Assembly (NCBI GenBank): GCA_018623135.1
Contig: JAAZVW010000015.1
Coordinates: forward strand, 1-32,302
Origin: Pseudomonadota bacterium
GTDB taxonomy: Bacteria > Pseudomonadota > Alphaproteobacteria > UBA1280 > JAAZVW01
Direction of reading: 5' to 3'
Length of the DNA stretch: 32,302 nucleotides
Part shown: piece after piece, positions 1-7,064 of the stretch
How positions within the stretch are numbered: the first letter of the stretch is position 1
Layout: every line of letters starts with the position of its first letter
The notes under the pieces: model-generated
Told to the model about the DNA's origin: nothing
Database searches by the model: none
Seen by the model: only the letters and a program-made list of their open reading frames with translations
Program-made: the position numbers and the translations under genes

Positions 1-62
1 GAAAGCTTATCTGCAAGGGTTGATTTGCCTGATGCGCTGTTGCCATAGATACAAATTTTCAT
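1..62 (-). CDS. P-loop kinase/NTPase, N-terminal fragment (cut by window edge)
   Basis: Too short for the ORF track. Reading the minus strand from an ATG at 62 gives about 20 residues beginning MKICIYGNSASGKSTLADKL. This is a beta strand followed by a Walker A loop (GNSASGKST) at residues 7-15, the N-terminus typical of adenylate-kinase-like small-molecule kinases and of proteins annotated as topology modulation protein (FlaR-like). The start codon shares its A with the TGA stop of the upstream acyltransferase (TGATG), so it is probably translationally coupled and the last visible gene of the LPS operon. The substrate cannot be judged from this fragment. That a P-loop gene begins here is well supported; the family is not. 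Confidence 0.7.
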   Translation of the reverse strand, partial: MKICIYGNSASGKSTLADKL

Positions 63-910
63 CAGCTGAACCTTTTGTGTTGCCAGAACCATTGTTCGGG
101 GTGTTTGCGGATGGCTTGTTCCATTATATCATTACATTTTTGTGTAAGAGAGGCGATGTTTTCAGCCGTTGGTTCTTGTTCGGGCTGAAGTGGTTCGCCT
201 ACCTCTAGTGTAAAGCCATTGCATGAATGGTAGCAAAAAACAGGGACGATAGGTAGTTTGCGCTTAAGGCTAAGCTCTGCAATAGCAGAGGCTGTTTTTG
301 CGTCTTGACCAAAGAAAGTTGTAGGGATGCCGTCGCTCATTTTTTGGTCATTTAATAAACCTAGGCTGATGCCTTCTTTAAGTGTTTTTAAAAGCTGACG
401 AGAACCCGAGTGACCTTTTGCTATAAGCGGCGCATGTGATTTTGCTCGTGCATTAAAAATAAGCTTATCTACAAGTTTGTTGTTGGCTTTGCGATAAATG
501 CTTGCCATTGGGAAATGGCACTTGTTGGTGTAGTGGCGGATAAGTTCCCACTGACCGAGGTGGGCTGTAAGAATAAGCACTGGGCCTTGATCTGGGAAGT
601 TGCCTTCGACGATTACTTTTTTAAGGAGTGTTTTTTTAGACCAATTATAAATTTTTGGTAGCTCAAGTAACGTGGTGGCAATATTAATTGTTGACTGGTA
701 CTGGATATTACCCACTTGTTGTTGATTAAGATCTGGCAAGGCTTTTTGAATGCGTGCTCGCGTTGCAGCATTCATTTTGATAGGGAGGCTTGCATAAAAA
801 GCACCGATAAGATAGGCAAAACTGCGCACAACAAAAAGCGGCAAAAAGCGCATAAGTGTGAAAATAATAAAGGTGAAGGCAAACTCGATAAGATGTTTAA
901 GCTGCGTCAT
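62..910 (-). CDS. lpxL: LpxL/HtrB-family lipid A late acyltransferase
   Basis: Membrane-anchored acyltransferase expected to add a secondary acyl chain to Kdo-lipid A on the inner face of the cytoplasmic membrane. A hydrophobic N-terminal segment (about residues 8-25) is followed by the HX4E catalytic motif in LTAHLGQWE, then SGSRQLL and the GIPTTFFGQ region typical of the LpxL/LpxM family. The ORF track begins at 988, but those 26 extra residues are basic, unlike the family and translated entirely inside lpxK. I chose the ATG at 910 (MTQLKHLIEF), giving 282 residues, a normal size, and a 14-nt overlap with the end of lpxK. Its position directly after waaA and lpxK fits acylation following Kdo addition. 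Whether it is LpxL- or LpxM-like, or uses an unusual acyl donor, cannot be told. Confidence 0.88.
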   Translation of the reverse strand: MTQLKHLIEFAFTFIIFTLMRFLPLFVVRSFAYLIGAFYASLPIKMNAATRARIQKALPDLNQQQVGNIQYQSTINIATTLLELPKIYNWSKKTLLKKVIVEGNFPDQGPVLILTAHLGQWELIRHYTNKCHFPMASIYRKANNKLVDKLIFNARAKSHAPLIAKGHSGSRQLLKTLKEGISLGLLNDQKMSDGIPTTFFGQDAKTASAIAELSLKRKLPIVPVFCYHSCNGFTLEVGEPLQPEQEPTAENIASLTQKCNDIMEQAIRKHPEQWFWQHKRFS

Positions 911-1955
911 TAGAAGAGGCCTTTGGGTCTTTATCTTTAGAATTTTCTTCTGTGGTTGTTTTGGTTTCTGACTCCTGATAGCTTGCAAGAATTTGATCTA
1001 TTTTTTCTACAACAGGATTAAGGTCTGTTTTGCTCATGTCAATTTCTACAACAGCAAGATCGAGTGATTCTGGTAGTTTGACAGCGTCTTTAGCGGTTGT
1101 CATCAGCAATGCATCATGTTGAGATGCCAGATTTTTAAGTTCTTCAATGTCTGAAATTTTATAGGCGTAGTGATCGGCATACTTTTTACTGGCTTTAATG
1201 TTAAGGCCAGCTTCTTCTAGTGCACGGAAGAATTTATCTGGGATACCAATGCCACAAAAGGCAACAATAGGACGTTGTTTCATAGAGCCTAGTTTACGTT
1301 TATCCATAATAATACGTACAGGTAGTTGAGGGATATCAAGCTCTACCTTATGGTCTTCTGGTGGATTAACAACAAGAGCAAAGTCGGCACGATGAATTTG
1401 TTTTGTACCTTCACGCAGTGGGCCTGCTGGTAGGCACATTTCGTTGCCTAAGCCGTAGTTTCCGTCAATAACCAGAATGTTAATGTCGCGCTGAAGGGCG
1501 CGGTATTGGAAACCATCATCTATAATAAGCATTGTTGCGCCACGGTTTACCGCAGATTTAGCGGATTCGATACGGTTTTTGCCTGCCCATACTTGTTCGG
1601 CAACTTGGGCGCGGAAGAGTTCTACCGCTTCATCCCCGACTTGTTCGGGGGTGTGGTCTTTAGTGACTTGTATTTGATGATCATCGGATGCGGCGCCATA
1701 ACCACGGGTAAGAATAGCGACGCGTTCGCCTTTTTCGCTATAGGCACGGGCGAGTGCTTTAACCACTGGTGTTTTACCTGCGCCACCTGCGGTGATGTTG
1801 CCCACACTAATAACGGTTGCGTTTACTTGTACGCCACGTTTTGCACGGCTTTTACCATGTAAGAAGGCAACAAAGCGATAGAGCAAAGAAAGCGGCCAAA
1901 GCAGCATAGAAATAGGGTTAAGGTTTTTCCAGAAAAAAGGTGTTTTGTACGCCAT
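897..1955 (-). CDS. lpxK: Tetraacyldisaccharide 4'-kinase
   Basis: Phosphorylates the 4' position of the tetraacyl disaccharide 1-phosphate to give lipid IVA, at the inner leaflet. The N-terminal hydrophobic stretch (about residues 16-33) is the usual membrane anchor. The Walker A variant GNITAGGAGKTP sits at about residues 52-63, followed by ILTRGYG and the DDGFQ motif (DDGFQYRAL) diagnostic of LpxK. PLREG and FCGIGIPDKFF further along also match. At 352 residues it is slightly long because of a polar, low-complexity C-terminal tail (KTTTEENSKDKDPK region) that looks dispensable. The ATG overlaps the waaA stop as TAATG, so expression is coupled to waaA. Confidence 0.95.
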   Translation of the reverse strand: MAYKTPFFWKNLNPISMLLWPLSLLYRFVAFLHGKSRAKRGVQVNATVISVGNITAGGAGKTPVVKALARAYSEKGERVAILTRGYGAASDDHQIQVTKDHTPEQVGDEAVELFRAQVAEQVWAGKNRIESAKSAVNRGATMLIIDDGFQYRALQRDINILVIDGNYGLGNEMCLPAGPLREGTKQIHRADFALVVNPPEDHKVELDIPQLPVRIIMDKRKLGSMKQRPIVAFCGIGIPDKFFRALEEAGLNIKASKKYADHYAYKISDIEELKNLASQHDALLMTTAKDAVKLPESLDLAVVEIDMSKTDLNPVVEKIDQILASYQESETKTTTEENSKDKDPKASSNDAA

Positions 1956-3181
1956 TAGTTTAATTCTTTTTCTATTTGGTTTTTAGCGATATCCAGAGCG
2001 CCACCTAAATGATCCATTGCACCTTTTAGGCTTTGTTCTTTAGCTTTTAATAAAGCATTGTTTGTGATGTACTCTGTTAGTTTTAGCACAAGTTCGCCTT
2101 TTGTTTCAACGCTAATCACGGCATCGGCCTTTTTTAGGTCTCTCATTGTTTCAGAAAAATTCTGCATATGTGGGCCTGTAAAAGTAAGGCGACCTGATTT
2201 AACAGATTCGATAGGCGTTTGCCCGCCATGATTTATAAAGCTGCCACCAATAATAACAACATGGGCTAATTGCAGCCATAGCCCCATTTCGCCTACTGTG
2301 TTGGCGATGTATACCTGATGCTCTTTACTGAGTTTTGCATGGTATGATCGCAACTGAAGAGCTGGATTTAAATTAAGTTCTTCGGCTATGTGTTCGCCAC
2401 GTTGTGGATGACGCGGTACGACAATGATAAGACAATCTTTTAGCTCTTTTTTCGCATGAATTGCTGTAACAAGGTCGAGCTCTTCTGGATTGTGGGTGCT
2501 TGAAAGTAAAATAATTTTACGATCTTTTAGCTCTGCCTGTAGCTGTTTGAGTTCTTGCGAATTATAGCTTGGCAGAGGTGTATCATATTTTAAATTACCC
2601 ATGGTTGAGGCGCGTTCGGCGCCTAATTGTTGAAGGCGTTCTGTATCTTGCACTTCTCTGCCGAGGCAAATTTTAAATTTATGCAATAAAGGGGCAATAA
2701 GGTTTTTATGCTTTGTATATTTTTTAAAGCTACCATCTGAAATGCGGGCATTAATAAGCATAGGGTTAGGTGCTTGTGTTAAAAGCTCTGGCCAAAATTC
2801 AGATTCCATAAACACAGAAAGGTCTGGCTGCCAGTGCTGCATAAATAGAGCAACAGAAAAGAAAGTGTCTAGCGGTACAAACTGATGAATAACCCCTTCT
2901 GGAAGGCGTTTTTTCATTAAATCTGCAGAAGTGCGGGTGCCGCTTGTAAGGAGAATATGTAGTTGGGGGTTGTCTGCCTTTAAGGCTTTAATAAGTGGCA
3001 AAAGGTTAATTGTTTCGCCAACTGAAGCGCCGTGTAGCCATAGTAATGTGCCTTCTGGCCTTGCTTTTGAGGCAATGCCTAGGCGTTCTTTAAAGCGTTT
3101 AGGGTCTTCTTTGCCTTTAATAAGGCGTAGGATAAAAATAATAAGAAAAAGAGGGCTTAGAGCACGGTAAAGCCAGATCAT
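1955..3181 (-). CDS. waaA: 3-deoxy-D-manno-octulosonic acid (Kdo) transferase
   Basis: Transfers Kdo from CMP-Kdo to lipid IVA on the cytoplasmic face of the inner membrane (GT30). An N-terminal membrane anchor is followed by WLHGASVGE, the hallmark acceptor-side motif with the catalytic glutamate; FMESEFWPEL, LINARISDGS and, in the C-terminal GT-B half, GGSFINHGGQTPIE complete a textbook WaaA. The track starts at 3190, but the AAGGA there abuts that ATG with no spacing. The ATG three codons later (3181, MIWLYRAL) lies about 8 nt from the same Shine-Dalgarno, so I prefer it (408 residues). The upstream acyltransferase stop is at 3183, giving TAATATG. Mono- or bifunctionality cannot be read from sequence. 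The CMP-Kdo synthetase gene kdsB is also in this window. Confidence 0.95.
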   Translation of the reverse strand: MIWLYRALSPLFLIIFILRLIKGKEDPKRFKERLGIASKARPEGTLLWLHGASVGETINLLPLIKALKADNPQLHILLTSGTRTSADLMKKRLPEGVIHQFVPLDTFFSVALFMQHWQPDLSVFMESEFWPELLTQAPNPMLINARISDGSFKKYTKHKNLIAPLLHKFKICLGREVQDTERLQQLGAERASTMGNLKYDTPLPSYNSQELKQLQAELKDRKIILLSSTHNPEELDLVTAIHAKKELKDCLIIVVPRHPQRGEHIAEELNLNPALQLRSYHAKLSKEHQVYIANTVGEMGLWLQLAHVVIIGGSFINHGGQTPIESVKSGRLTFTGPHMQNFSETMRDLKKADAVISVETKGELVLKLTEYITNNALLKAKEQSLKGAMDHLGGALDIAKNQIEKELN

Positions 3182-3182
3182 A

Positions 3183-3899
3183 TTAGGCATCCTTTTCTGT
3201 TGGTGTTGTTGGTGTGCGGCACATACGTTCGTCGGCCTCTATTTGTAATAAATTCATTTGAGATTCAACCTTAACGCGGAAGGCTTCTAACTCTTGTTCT
3301 GAAACTTTACGCGGGATATGAATAGGCTCCCCCCAAATAATGACACCTGAATCTTTTATTTTAGGGACTAGAAAATGATCCCAACTTTTAAGCGCTTGTG
3401 TGCCTTTTTGTGTGGAAATAGCAACTGGAATAATAGGTAAGCCAGACATGCGGGCAATTTCTACCACACCCATTTGGGCATGTTGCCTTGGTCCTTTTGG
3501 GCCATCGGGCGTAATAAAAAGGCTGTGGCCTAAGCGGGCAAAACGGAGCATTTTTTTAACAGCTGCAGTTGCACCCCTTGTGCTTGAGCCGCTTACGGTA
3601 TGAATGCCAAAAAAGCGACCTGCTTTGCTGACAAGTCGACCGTCGGGGTGGTCGGATATAAGTGCTTTAAGCTGAGGGGAGCGACGGCGATAGAGTTTAG
3701 GCATAAGTAAAAGTCGGCCATGCCATAGGGCTAAAATAACAGGCTTATCTTGTTGCCAATAATGTTCTACTGCTTTGCGGTTAATTTCATCATAGCGACC
3801 GAATTTCCAGCAAAGTTCCACATAAATAGCAATAAGCCCACCAAAGAACCATTGGAAGAAGGCGCTACGCAAAAGCTTTTTTTTGTAACGTTTAAGCAT
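3183..3899 (-). CDS. DUF374 lysophospholipid acyltransferase-family protein
   Basis: About 238 residues. After a hydrophobic N-terminal segment (FFGGLIAIYVELCW) it carries ALWHGRLLLMP, the DUF374 equivalent of the NHxxxxD acyltransferase motif, then GSSTRGA and TPDGPKGPRQ, the two other conserved blocks. DUF374 proteins sit beside waaA and lpxK in many proteobacteria and are thought to act on lipid A or related lipids, but the substrate is generally not known, so none is given here. The track start at 3983 lies within the msbA reading region and gives an atypical 28-residue extension. The ATG at 3899 (MLKRYKKKLL), with an 8-nt overlap with msbA, is more natural. It has only a weak Shine-Dalgarno, suggesting coupling. 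Confidence 0.88.
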   Translation of the reverse strand: MLKRYKKKLLRSAFFQWFFGGLIAIYVELCWKFGRYDEINRKAVEHYWQQDKPVILALWHGRLLLMPKLYRRRSPQLKALISDHPDGRLVSKAGRFFGIHTVSGSSTRGATAAVKKMLRFARLGHSLFITPDGPKGPRQHAQMGVVEIARMSGLPIIPVAISTQKGTQALKSWDHFLVPKIKDSGVIIWGEPIHIPRKVSEQELEAFRVKVESQMNLLQIEADERMCRTPTTPTEKDA

Positions 3900-5643
3900 G
3901 GTTGTTGCGCTCTTGTTTTTGTTGGAGTTTGGCGTAAATACCAGCTTTTTTGATAAGCTCTTGGTGTGTACCATGTTCCACAATTTGACCTTTATCTAAT
4001 ACATAAATGCAATCTGCATTTTGGATGGTAGATAGGCGGTGGGCAACGGTAATGGTTGTGCGCCCTTTCATGAGTTTTTCAAGCTCTTTTTGAATTTGCT
4101 GTTCTGATTGGTTATCTAGTGCAGATGTAGCCTCGTCTAAAAGCAAAATAGGTGCGTTCTTTAAAAAGGCACGGGCAATAGCAATACGCTGGCGCTGCCC
4201 GCCTGATAAGCGTGAGCCAGAATCACCTACTTGGCTATTATAGCCTTCTTCCATGGCTTCAATAAATTCATGAGCCGCAGCTTGTTTGGCGGCTTCTATA
4301 ATGTCATCATCTGAAGCTTCGGGGTTGCCGTAGGCGATATTTTCTTTAATAGTGCCGTTAAAGAGGGCAACTTCTTGAGAGACAAGAGCGATATGGTTGC
4401 GTAAGCTTTTTTGCGTCACATCTTGGATGTTTTGACCATCAATAAGCAACTCACCCGCTGTGGGTTCATAAAAGCGGGGGATAAGGTTAAGTAAAGAGGA
4501 TTTACCCGCACCAGATGCGCCTACAAAAGCAATAGAGCTGCCTGCTTTTACGTTAAGGTTAATGTTCGATAGCGCTTTTGTATCTTCTTCGTAGCAAAGA
4601 TCTAGGTTTTTGATGCTGATTTCACCTTTTTTGAAGATGAAGTCTTTGGCATCTTCTTTATCTGAAATGCCTTGTTCTGTATCTAGCAACCTGAAAATAC
4701 TTTCAGCAGCGGCGATACCTTGCTGCAAACGAATATGGATATTAGATACGCCTTTGATTGGGCGGTAGAGCAGTAATAGAGTTGTTAAAAATGACATGAA
4801 GGCACCTGCGGTGATATCGCCCTGAACGACGCGTAGACCGCCTGCAAGTAAAACACCAGAGGTAATAATACCACCAAGGAACTCCATAACAGGGGAGGCT
4901 GTAACACGTACACGAAGTGATTTAACAAGGTGCGTAAACACATTGTCCATTTGGTTGGATGCACGCTTGATTTGGTAATCTTCATTTGTATAAATTTGCA
5001 CTTGGCGTGTGTGGGCCAGGCTTTCACTTAAAATATGGGTAAGGTCTGCGGTGCTATCTTGCGTATTGCGGGCGTATTTGCGCATGCGGCGACCAAGCTG
5101 GCGCACTGGCAGGATAATAAGCGGGATAGCTAAAAGAGAAAATGATGCCAAAATCCAGTCTTGCATGAAGAGGTTTACCAATAAGCCAATGATCATTGTA
5201 ATATCACGCGTGATGCCGCTGACGATAATGCCGAAGCAATCTTTTAAGCGAGAAACATCAAAAATAAAACGAGAAGTAAGTGTTGCTGCCGGGTTTTTCT
5301 GAAAATAGCTTAAGTTTTGGTGGATGAGCTTTTGAAAGAGCTCTTTTTGAATTTGCACAAGAGCGCTTTGGCCTATCCATTCCATAAGGAAGTTCGAGCT
5401 ATACATAGCGATAGACTTAACAGTAAAAAGAATGACAAGGCCAATGGAAAGGGTTTTAAGCATCGCCATATCTTTAGCGATGAGGACGTCATCAATAATA
5501 GGTTGCATGCTTTTGGCGAAGATAAAGGTTGTTGCGGCAACAACAATCATGCCGATAACGGCCAAGAAAAGGCGAAAAGCATGTGGAAATATGTAAACCA
5601 ACGCAAAGCGTTTGATAAGAGATAATGTGCTGTAGTTTTGCAT
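3892..5643 (-). CDS. msbA: MsbA-type lipid A flippase, ABC transporter half-molecule
   Basis: 583 residues, the usual length for a TM-NBD half-transporter that works as a homodimer in the inner membrane and flips core-lipid A to the periplasmic leaflet. The first ~320 residues hold about six membrane segments. The nucleotide-binding domain has Walker A (GASGAGKSS, about residue 375), ABC signature (LSGGQRQR), Walker B (ILLLDEATSALD) and an H-loop (VAHRLST). Motifs alone cannot separate MsbA from other lipid or peptide exporters; the four LPS genes immediately downstream make MsbA the best call. It appears to be the first gene of the operon. I do not see a convincing sigma-70 promoter in the 55 bp between its ATG and the upstream hairpin. 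Confidence 0.88.
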   Translation of the reverse strand: MQNYSTLSLIKRFALVYIFPHAFRLFLAVIGMIVVAATTFIFAKSMQPIIDDVLIAKDMAMLKTLSIGLVILFTVKSIAMYSSNFLMEWIGQSALVQIQKELFQKLIHQNLSYFQKNPAATLTSRFIFDVSRLKDCFGIIVSGITRDITMIIGLLVNLFMQDWILASFSLLAIPLIILPVRQLGRRMRKYARNTQDSTADLTHILSESLAHTRQVQIYTNEDYQIKRASNQMDNVFTHLVKSLRVRVTASPVMEFLGGIITSGVLLAGGLRVVQGDITAGAFMSFLTTLLLLYRPIKGVSNIHIRLQQGIAAAESIFRLLDTEQGISDKEDAKDFIFKKGEISIKNLDLCYEEDTKALSNINLNVKAGSSIAFVGASGAGKSSLLNLIPRFYEPTAGELLIDGQNIQDVTQKSLRNHIALVSQEVALFNGTIKENIAYGNPEASDDDIIEAAKQAAAHEFIEAMEEGYNSQVGDSGSRLSGGQRQRIAIARAFLKNAPILLLDEATSALDNQSEQQIQKELEKLMKGRTTITVAHRLSTIQNADCIYVLDKGQIVEHGTHQELIKKAGIYAKLQQKQERNNHA

Positions 5644-5697
5644 CTGTACTTTTATGTTAGTTAGAGTGTTTGTTTAATGGTCTTTATATAAAGCTAA

Positions 5698-5731
5698 AGA
5701 CCCCTGCCATCATACATGAACAGGGGTTTTT
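5698..5731. terminator. Hairpin terminator (CCCCTG/CAGGGG)
   Basis: CCCCTG at 5701-5706 pairs with CAGGGG at 5721-5726 across a 14-nt loop. Five Ts follow on the plus strand; on the minus strand the second arm is followed by the weaker tract TCTTT. It lies between the 113-residue gene and msbA, both transcribed on the minus strand, so it would have to work there with the weaker tract. It may be leaky, letting some transcripts enter the LPS operon. Confidence 0.6.
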
Positions 5732-5769
5732 AATAAAGAATAATGTGAGACTTAAATTGTCTGCATTAC

Positions 5770-6111
5770 TTAGGCTGTTTTACCAAGGAAGGCTTGCCAT
5801 ACTTTGAGAACATCTTCGTTGTTGCATTTTGCAGCTTCTACAAGTTCCATAATGCTTTGATATGTTAGCATAAGTGAGCCTTCTTCTGGGCAGTCAAGTA
5901 CCGTGGCGTGACCAACGCGCGCTTTAAATAATTTTGCGCCTGTAAGTGGGCTGTGACCCTCTTGAAATGCTTTAAATTTTAGCTCAGATTCACGCTGTTG
6001 TTGCTCTTCATCAAAATGACGCTCCCGGATGGCTTGAAGTTGCTCTTGCTGTTGTTTATGAAAGAATTCTTCTTCTTTTGCTTTTTTAAGTTGGTCTAAG
6101 CCGGTGTTCAT
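5770..6111 (-). CDS. Small coiled-coil protein, degenerate TFIIB-type zinc-ribbon-like
   Basis: 113 residues, cytoplasmic, no signal peptide. Residues 1-50 are rich in E, Q and K and likely form a coiled coil (KAKEEEFFHKQQQEQ region). The second half, SPLTGAKLFKARVGHATVLDCPEEGSLML and on to the following helix, follows the layout of the zf-TFIIB domain (CPxxGxxL ... vDxCPxCGGxWLDxxEL), but only one of the expected cysteines survives, in LDCPEEG. I infer a zinc-ribbon fold that has lost its metal site; the family name is my reading and has not been searched. A clear Shine-Dalgarno (GAGGG) lies about 7 nt before the ATG, so the gene is probably real. Function unknown. Confidence 0.75.
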   Translation of the reverse strand: MNTGLDQLKKAKEEEFFHKQQQEQLQAIRERHFDEEQQQRESELKFKAFQEGHSPLTGAKLFKARVGHATVLDCPEEGSLMLTYQSIMELVEAAKCNNEDVLKVWQAFLGKTA

Positions 6112-6142
6112 TTTTCTACCCTCTTTATTTTGTTTGCCCTGT

Positions 6143-6184
6143 GCAACTTAATTACTTATGTTTTTAAGACTAAGTTTAAGTTGC
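6143..6184. repeat. 14-bp-stem inverted repeat upstream of the 113-residue gene
   Basis: GCAACTTAA (6143-6151) is the exact reverse complement of TTAAGTTGC (6176-6184). Just inside, ACTTA (6154-6158) pairs with TAAGT (6171-6175). The result is a 9+5 bp stem interrupted only by a 2-nt bulge, with a 12-nt loop. No T-tract follows on either strand, so it does not look like a terminator. It sits about 30-70 bp upstream of the minus-strand start codon, where an operator or a 5'-UTR hairpin would be. Confidence 0.6.
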
Positions 6185-6349
6185 GTTATATTTTTTTAGT
6201 AAGGTTTGCCCTTATCTTTTTGTTTTTCACACTTCCTAATCGTCAGTGTTACTCTCTCTTACGCAAGTTTTTATGTGGCGGTGCACAAAGTTTTTATAGA
6301 AATTCCTGACATCTTGTGGGGTTTTGTTTTATTTGCTGTTTTGTGCATT

Positions 6350-6379
6350 GTTATGTTTTAAGGATTAATGTTATGTTTT
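6350..6379 (+). repeat. GTTATGTTTT direct repeats, possible operator
   Basis: GTTATGTTTT occurs at 6350 and again at 6370, a spacing of 20 bp or about two helical turns, immediately upstream of the likely -10 (CATAAT at 6395-6400) of the PAP2 operon. Position and phasing suit a tandem activator site. In such T-rich DNA chance repetition is quite possible. Confidence 0.3.
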
Positions 6380-6443
6380 TAATGTTTTTTTAGGCATAAT
6401 GTGTTATTTAAAAGGCAATCAAATAGAAGATTAAGAGAGAATA

Positions 6444-7064
6444 ATGAATAAAATTTCTGTGGCTATGCATTTGAAATATTGGGCAGTTATCTGTATTGCT
6501 CTTGTTTGTTCTGCTGTGCCTTACGCCTTTGGATTTGATGTGCCTATGCACTTATGGGCGCAAGATTTTTTTGCGTCAACACGTCCGTTTTGGAAATTCC
6601 TGACAGATGCTGGTGAGGGTTGGGTGCAGGTTGTTTTTTGTTACTTGGTAAGTTTTTATTACTACAGGCATGCGGATTATATAAAATCTCGTTTTTGGTT
6701 TTGGGCTGGCCCTATTTCTTTATTAGCAGGTGTTGTTGGGCAGTTGTTTAAGCGCAGTATTGGTCGTCCGCGCCCTGTGTTGTTTGATCGCTATGAGCTT
6801 TATGATATGCAGTGGTTTGAAATGGGGTATAAATTCCATTCATTCCCTTCTGGGCATACTTTAACTACTTTTGCTATTGTGGGTGTGGTGGCAAGCCTTT
6901 ATCCGCGCGCAAAATATCTTTTTATTCTATTAGCTGGTCTTATTGGTTTTACGCGTATTGCAGTTGGTGCGCATTGGTTTGCAGATGTGCTAGCAGGCGC
7001 TGTTTTAGGCTATGTTTTAGGCTTATATTTTTCTCGACTATTTTTACAGAAGGAATCTAAATAA
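6444..7064 (+). CDS. PAP2-family membrane phosphatase
   Basis: 206 residues, integral membrane. The three PAP2 signature motifs are all present: KRSIGRPRP (KX6RP type, about residue 108), FPSGHT (about 134) and RIAVGAHWFADVLAG (RX5HX3D, about 170). About five to six hydrophobic segments surround them. The family dephosphorylates lipid phosphates on the periplasmic side (lipid A 1- or 4'-phosphate, undecaprenyl pyrophosphate, phosphatidylglycerol phosphate). The ArnT-like and GT2 genes that follow suggest an LpxE/LpxF-type role or recycling of a polyprenyl carrier; this is inference. AGAGAG precedes the ATG, and the TAA is immediately followed by the next gene's ATG, so the two are co-translated. 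Confidence 0.9.
   Translation: MNKISVAMHLKYWAVICIALVCSAVPYAFGFDVPMHLWAQDFFASTRPFWKFLTDAGEGWVQVVFCYLVSFYYYRHADYIKSRFWFWAGPISLLAGVVGQLFKRSIGRPRPVLFDRYELYDMQWFEMGYKFHSFPSGHTLTTFAIVGVVASLYPRAKYLFILLAGLIGFTRIAVGAHWFADVLAGAVLGYVLGLYFSRLFLQKESK

Larger units (their letters stand above)
6112..6443. other. Divergent intergenic region, 332 bp
   Basis: A T-rich region between the minus-strand 113-residue gene and the plus-strand PAP2 operon; no ORF is convincing. It contains a long inverted repeat (6143-6184), a direct repeat of AAGTTTTTAT, a pair of GTTATGTTTT repeats 20 bp apart (6350 and 6370) and a possible -10 element CATAAT at 6395-6400 ahead of the PAP2 gene. Both flanking genes must be driven from here. 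Confidence 0.6.

Noticed and set aside
911-988. Extended N-terminus of the late acyltransferase from 988
   Set aside because: Lies wholly inside lpxK in another frame, gives a basic non-family extension, and the ATG at 910 yields a normal-length protein.
5009-5302. Plus-strand 97-residue ORF and its neighbours antisense to msbA
   Set aside because: Arg-rich shadow translations of the membrane-domain coding strand, without ribosome-binding sites or family features.
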